Source: Rossellomorea sp. y25
GTDB taxonomy: Bacteria > Bacillota > Bacilli > Bacillales > Bacillaceae_B
DNA: 64,000 bases
Direction: 5' to 3'
Assembly: GCF_038049935.1 (NCBI RefSeq)
Contig: NZ_CP145886.1
Location: 2,674,501 to 2,738,500, forward strand
Shown here: piece after piece, positions 60,192 to 64,000 of the stretch
Layout of the letters: each line of letters begins with the position of its first letter
How positions within the stretch are numbered: the stretch's first letter is position 1
Translations under genes and position numbers: made by a program
Notes under the pieces: model-generated
What the model saw: only the letters and a program-made list of their open reading frames with translations
Database searches by the model: none
What the model was told of the DNA's origin: nothing

Positions 60192-60329
60192 ATGACAAAA
60201 GGAAACAACAAAAACAAAGGTAAAAGTGCTAATAGTGTGAATCCACAAGGGATTTCCCAGGATGCTGAATTTGCCATGGAGCCGAAGAGCAAGTTAGAAA
60301 ATGCTGCTAAAAAAGCGAATAAGAAGTAG
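60192..60329 (+). CDS. sspL: Small acid-soluble spore protein L
   Basis: 45-residue minor SASP of the spore core, similar to B. subtilis SspL (42 residues): MTKGNNKNKGKSANSVNPQG and the family end PKSKLENAAKKANKK. Strong AAGGAGGGG ribosome site. Made in the forespore under sigma-G in B. subtilis; I could not settle the promoter here. Position next to ypcP is conserved. The opposing open frame is a shadow. Confidence 0.92.
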   Translation: MTKGNNKNKGKSANSVNPQGISQDAEFAMEPKSKLENAAKKANKK

Positions 60330-60345
60330 CATTTCATCATTAAAA

Positions 60346-60378
60346 AAGTGTCAGGGTTAAAAACGATCCCTGACACTC
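60346..60378. terminator. Bidirectional terminator sspL / ypcP
   Basis: AGTGTCAGGG (60347-60356) pairs with CCCTGACACT (60368-60377), with A and T runs on either side. Confidence 0.9.
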
Positions 60379-60388
60379 CTAATAAAGG

Positions 60389-61288
60389 TTAACTTGAGGC
60401 AACCATCACATTAGAGCCTACTAGATATCTTCTAAGCACTTTCAACTCTAAGTCATCCACAAGGGAGAGTGTTTCATGAGCTACGTTATTCCAACGAGCT
60501 TCCTCTACCGAAACAGATAGTGGCACCTCGCAGTGAATCTCGGCTAACTTTCTTGAAACATGAAGCATGTCCAGATCGACTTCAATCTTCTTTCGTTGAG
60601 ATGGGGTTAACTCGTGCAAGTTGTCGAGAATACCTGCAATATCCTTATATTGTTGAATCAACTTTAAAGCTGTTTTCTCGCCGATTCCTTTAACTCCTGG
60701 ATACCCATCGCTTGTATCACCCATTAATGCTTTCACATCAATAAACTGTTGAGGAGTAATTCCTCTTTCTTCCACAAAAATCTCTTTCGTATAGGTTTGA
60801 TAGTTACCAAAGCCTTTTTTCAGAAGCATAATATCGATATTGTCATCCAAAAGCTGCAGGAGATCCTGGTCACCACTGAGAACGGATACTTTGCGCTCGG
60901 TTTGATGAATTTTGGCAAGAGTACCGATGCAATCATCTGCTTCATACCCTACTACGCCTACATTTGAAAGATAAAAACCTTCTGCCACCTCTTTTGCAAG
61001 ATCAAATTGCGGAATCAGTTCAACGGGTGGTGCATTTCGATTGGATTTATAATCATTGAATACTTCATTACGGAATGTCTGGCTCCCCATATCCCAGCAG
61101 ACAATGATATGTGATGGCTTCACATGATCCGCTGCCATTAATAAGTGCTTCATAAATCCCTGAACTCCATTAGTAGGAAGTCCTCTTGAGTTCATCATAA
61201 ATTGACCCGTTACGGCCGTTGCAAAAAAAGATCGAAATAATAGTGCCATTCCATCTATAAGTAATAAATGCTCATTCTTATTATTCAA
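60389..61288 (-). CDS. ypcP: 5'-3' exonuclease / flap endonuclease YpcP
   Basis: Stand-alone homologue of the Pol I 5'-nuclease domain, about 299 residues (296 in B. subtilis); removes RNA primers and flaps. Metal-binding Asp residues are seen in LLIDGMALLFRSFFA, VGYEADDCIGTLA, VLSGDQDLLQL and ALMGDTSDGYPGVKGIGEKTA with the helix-hairpin-helix. TTG 61288 (GAGGAG eight bases upstream) is my choice; GTG 61297 is the alternative. Confidence 0.95.
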   Translation of the reverse strand: MNNKNEHLLLIDGMALLFRSFFATAVTGQFMMNSRGLPTNGVQGFMKHLLMAADHVKPSHIIVCWDMGSQTFRNEVFNDYKSNRNAPPVELIPQFDLAKEVAEGFYLSNVGVVGYEADDCIGTLAKIHQTERKVSVLSGDQDLLQLLDDNIDIMLLKKGFGNYQTYTKEIFVEERGITPQQFIDVKALMGDTSDGYPGVKGIGEKTALKLIQQYKDIAGILDNLHELTPSQRKKIEVDLDMLHVSRKLAEIHCEVPLSVSVEEARWNNVAHETLSLVDDLELKVLRRYLVGSNVMVASS

Positions 61289-61404
61289 ATCGTACACTCC
61301 TCATCGTTCATTCTCGATTTAGCCACTTTATTTATAAAGTATAACATATACAAATAAATAGCTAATTGGAAATGTGATGAACCTTTTCCAATTAGCTATC
61401 CCTT

Positions 61405-62235
61405 TTATTCCTTATCTACCTTGTGATCCACATAGGAAACCCAATCACTGTAGCTTCCAACATAAAGCTTCACATGATGAAACCCAGCTTCTTTAAGAGC
61501 AATGAAATTCGGAGTCGCCGTTACACCGGAACCGCAATAGACAATTACCTGCTCCGCTTTATTTAGGTGAGAGAATCGTTCATTCTGCTCTTCTCCTTGA
61601 ATAAAATAACCACCCTTCACACCATCTGTCCAGGGGAGGTTGATGGCCCGTGGAATATGACCTGGAATGCGGTCTATAGGTTCTTGATGCCCCAAATATC
61701 TCTCTCTACTCCGTGAATCAATTAAAGGGATGTTCTGATCCCCACTTGCAATACTCCTCACCTCATCCAGAGAAGCTACAATGTCTTCATTAAAGCTTGG
61801 CCGATAACTTTTTGGGGGATACACAGGTGAGGTTGATTCTGTTTTCCCTCCAGCCTCTTTCCAAGCAGCAAATCCACCATTTAAGATATACACCTTCTCG
61901 TGTCCGATGTATTGGAACAACCACCAGCATCGGCCAGAAAAGGCACCTTCTTTTTCATCATAAATGACAACGGTTGTATCGTTGTCAATACCGGAGTCCT
62001 CGACCTTGCGCAAAAAGTTCTTCATATTCGGGAGAGGATGACGCCCTCCATGCTTTTTCACGTATCCTGATAAATCCTTTTCCAAATCGAAAAATACGGC
62101 TCCCGGAATATGACTCTCTTTGTAGCGCTCCCTCCCCTCTGACGGGTTTCCAAGAGAAAAACGACTATCAATGACTCTTAGATTCTCTTCATGAATATGC
62201 TCTCTTAACCAATCAGTATCGACGATTGCCTTCAT
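61405..62235 (-). CDS. Sulfurtransferase with two rhodanese domains
   Basis: 276-residue thiosulfate/3-mercaptopyruvate sulfurtransferase type enzyme. The N-terminal domain lacks the catalytic Cys; the C-terminal loop reads VYCGSGVTATPNFIAL, CGSGVTA being typical of mercaptopyruvate specificity. It transfers sulfur to cyanide or thiols. ATG 62235 overlaps the upstream Cys-rich gene as ATGA, so coupling is likely and the neighbour may be a sulfur acceptor; inferred. Confidence 0.94.
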   Translation of the reverse strand: MKAIVDTDWLREHIHEENLRVIDSRFSLGNPSEGRERYKESHIPGAVFFDLEKDLSGYVKKHGGRHPLPNMKNFLRKVEDSGIDNDTTVVIYDEKEGAFSGRCWWLFQYIGHEKVYILNGGFAAWKEAGGKTESTSPVYPPKSYRPSFNEDIVASLDEVRSIASGDQNIPLIDSRSRERYLGHQEPIDRIPGHIPRAINLPWTDGVKGGYFIQGEEQNERFSHLNKAEQVIVYCGSGVTATPNFIALKEAGFHHVKLYVGSYSDWVSYVDHKVDKE

Positions 62236-62414
62236 GATATCATCCCCCTCTTCTTCATTAATGTCAGTACTTCCTCTTTCGGTTCCCAACAAGAGAATTG
62301 ATAAGTGGTTTTGGTTTCATAGCCTAGTCGGGAACAAAAATAGGAGGTCTTCTTATCAGTTTTAACTCCTCGAATGTGAATACATGTAGCACAGCAATGA
62401 TAAGGATTCGCCAC
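62232..62414 (-). CDS. 60-residue Cys-rich small protein
   Basis: Starts at GTG 62414 with AGGAGG six bases upstream: MANPYHCCATCIHIRGVK, then FCSRLGYETKTTYQFSCWEP. Five cysteines and a His in this arrangement suggest a zinc site. Place between the sulfurtransferase and dynA, overlapping the former by 4 bp. B. subtilis has small genes near here (ypbS/ypbQ); I am not sure of the match. A longer frame in this region is an artefact of the dynA gene. Confidence 0.8.
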   Translation of the reverse strand: MANPYHCCATCIHIRGVKTDKKTSYFCSRLGYETKTTYQFSCWEPKEEVLTLMKKRGMIS

Positions 62415-62434
62415 GATTCTCCTCCTTCTCTTCT

Positions 62435-64000
62435 TTAAGCTTGAATGTGATCGAGACGCTCCAAATCCTGTTTTAGTTTGTGGAGGTCCTGAACTGTCTC
62501 TAAAGCGTCTAAATTGGAATTGATCTGCTCCATCACCTGGGTCAACATTTCTTTTTTCAGCATGTCGAATTCTCTTTCTAAATACGAAGCACCCCATGAT
62601 TCCAGGCGTAACTGTTCATGTTCTAAATAGCTATCTGCAGGTTTTTGTAGTAGTGCTTCCAATTTTTCCTGAACAATTTTTTTCCCGCCTTTTTCAAAGA
62701 AATGCTTTGGATTTTTAAATGAAGAAAAGGCTTCTTCGAATAGTCGCAGCTCTATTTGTTTAAATGCGTTCTCAAATTCAATGGTGCTTTCGTTTTTGTA
62801 ATCTTGTGGAGATAATACTAGTTCTTTCTCCACCTGTTCAATCAATTCTTCAAGGGCGATCCATTGTTCGTTGAGTTGTTTATGAATGAACTGCTGGATG
62901 CGAAGAGAAGTGGCCCTCATTTCCTGAGCCAAATCAAATCCGATACTCGATAGAAATTCCTTTAACCCTTCTCTTATCGCTAGGGACTGGTTGGAGTATT
63001 GCAGAAATAATCCTGAATGAAAGGCTTCTTTATAAAAGTCGGATACCCGGAAGAACACCCTTTGTTTTACATAATAGACAAGCTCCTTCGATTCTTGCTG
63101 CATTTCGATTTCCAGGGGCTGGACAGATTTAGCATCGATTAGTGAGCGAACCTTTACCTTCGCGTCGTTCAGCTCCTGTTTGCGTACTTGCTTATACGCT
63201 TTATCACTTGACGCCGTATGAATATATTGTTTAAACCGTTGCAATCCCCTATCCCACTCACTAAGAGCGGACTCAATACTCATGCTCACTAATTCATTCT
63301 GTATAAATGTTTGGAATTCCTTCTTAAATAGGTCCATTCCTGACTTGTGGGAACCTGATTCCTTGAGAGCTTGGAGAGAAGACACTCCAAAGATCCTCGG
63401 AAAACGAATGCCATATTGAATCAGCTGCGCTTCCACATAGTCAATCACTTCATTCTTTTCTTCTTCATCACTTGCAAGATCGATGGCGTTTACGACAAAG
63501 AACATTTTATCTAATTCAAATGTATCCTTCACTCGCCCCAATTGAATAAGGAACTCCCGGTCTGCCTTGGCAAATGCATGATTGTAATAGGTCACAAATA
63601 GTATCGCATCGGCATTTTTGATATATTCAAATGCTACTCCTGTATGTCTTGCGTTTATTGAATCTGCTCCTGGTGTATCGACGAGTGTGATTCCCTGCCT
63701 TGTAATATCACAATCGAAATAGAGATCGATTGACTCAACAAAACAAGCTTGAGATTCATCCGCTACAAATCCTCTATACTCTTCAAGATTGGCCTTTTTT
63801 GTCTTTCCAAGACTTTCTTTAAAGGCAGGATAACCATTATAAAAAGCCTGCAGGAATGAAAGGTGTACATTCTCCTTACCACTGCCTTCACTCGTTAAAG
63901 CAGGTACAATCACCATTGCTTCATCGAGGGTTGAGACACTGCGATTGAAAAAGGAAAGAGTATGAACGATGTCTTGAAATAGTTGGTCGTAGGTTTTGAT
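62435..64000 (-). CDS. dynA: Dynamin-like protein DynA, C-terminal half only
   Basis: Bacterial dynamin with two fused GTPase modules, membrane-bound, acting in membrane fusion, repair and phage stress. The frame is open to the window edge, giving 521 residues from the second module: G3 VDTPGADSINARH, G4 FFVVNAIDLASD, then long helical stalk segments with many Glu/Gln/Lys, ending LKQDLERLDHIQA. The P-loop lies outside. B. subtilis DynA (YpbR) is about 1193 residues, and sits next to the same neighbours. Confidence 0.93.
   Translation of the reverse strand: MKTYDQLFQDIVHTLSFFNRSVSTLDEAMVIVPALTSEGSGKENVHLSFLQAFYNGYPAFKESLGKTKKANLEEYRGFVADESQACFVESIDLYFDCDITRQGITLVDTPGADSINARHTGVAFEYIKNADAILFVTYYNHAFAKADREFLIQLGRVKDTFELDKMFFVVNAIDLASDEEEKNEVIDYVEAQLIQYGIRFPRIFGVSSLQALKESGSHKSGMDLFKKEFQTFIQNELVSMSIESALSEWDRGLQRFKQYIHTASSDKAYKQVRKQELNDAKVKVRSLIDAKSVQPLEIEMQQESKELVYYVKQRVFFRVSDFYKEAFHSGLFLQYSNQSLAIREGLKEFLSSIGFDLAQEMRATSLRIQQFIHKQLNEQWIALEELIEQVEKELVLSPQDYKNESTIEFENAFKQIELRLFEEAFSSFKNPKHFFEKGGKKIVQEKLEALLQKPADSYLEHEQLRLESWGASYLEREFDMLKKEMLTQVMEQINSNLDALETVQDLHKLKQDLERLDHIQA

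Noticed and set aside
60173..60376. Minus-strand membrane-like frame opposite sspL
   Set aside because: Antisense shadow of sspL and its terminator.
62232..62597. 121-codon frame containing the small Cys-rich protein
   Set aside because: Its first half lies inside dynA in another frame; the GTG at 62414 has a proper ribosome site.

Overview
The window looks like the chromosome of a low-GC, spore-forming member of the Bacillaceae. Gene content and order follow two B. subtilis neighbourhoods closely: the ctpA/yodJ-deoD-yodL...yozD-yodN-yozE-yokU-kamA-yodPQRST stretch, and the large yp-region (ypqE, yppQ/yppP, ypmR/S, yplQ, dfrA-thyB, ypjP, ypiP, yphP, ypgR, ypgQ, cspD, ypeQ, ypeP, ypdP, ypdQ, sspL, ypcP, ypbR). 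Lineage-specific genes are interspersed, so this is a relative outside the B. subtilis group. Most genes lie on the minus strand. Starts at GTG or TTG behind strong Shine-Dalgarno sequences are common. All names come from reading the sequence, without database searches.

Left part (1-14 kb): a cut-off multidrug MFS exporter with its MarR regulator and two palindromic operators; a COG0523 metallochaperone GTPase with a Cys-rich membrane protein and a DUF2085 protein; an AlbA_2 protein; an LCP-family lipoprotein; a C-terminal processing protease; YitT; a D,D/L,D-carboxypeptidase lipoprotein; purine nucleoside phosphorylase; YodL; Spo0M with a small Ser/Thr kinase; a DUF2515 protein; and several very short genes. 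From 14 to 22 kb lies yodN-yozE-yokU followed by the lysine 2,3-aminomutase/beta-lysine cluster (yodT-S-R-Q, terminator, yodP-kamA-yokU), which looks like a route for degrading or acetylating lysine during sporulation.

Middle part (22-45 kb): a chemoreceptor, a YjcZ-type spore peptide, PTS EIIA, methionine sulfoxide reductases A and B, a second RsgA-type GTPase behind a candidate transcription-attenuation leader, a DUF4397 protein, YpmS/YpmR, a nucleoside hydrolase, a PCYCGC lipoprotein, two DegV proteins, an SRAP/HMCES protein, hemolysin III/PAQR, thyA-dfrA, a protein strongly resembling the catalytic domain of anthrax lethal factor, YpjP, a patch of degenerate intergenic repeats, YpiP, bacilliredoxin, CvfC/YpgR, an ABC-F protein and an HD phosphohydrolase.

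Right part (45-64 kb): formate-THF ligase, a UgtP-like glycosyltransferase with a YfhP-like membrane protein, a methyltransferase, the mntABCD manganese importer with its regulator mntR and three MntR-box-like sequences at 20-bp period, cspD with a long leader, two RNase H-like proteins flanking a queuosine-precursor transporter, a DMT transporter, SspL, a 5'-3' exonuclease, a two-domain rhodanese and the C-terminal half of the dynamin-like protein DynA, which runs off the right edge.

The signals most worth following up are the attenuator-like leader of the second rsgA, the lethal-factor-like protease beside thyA-dfrA, the MntR-box array and the set of unannotated small proteins.
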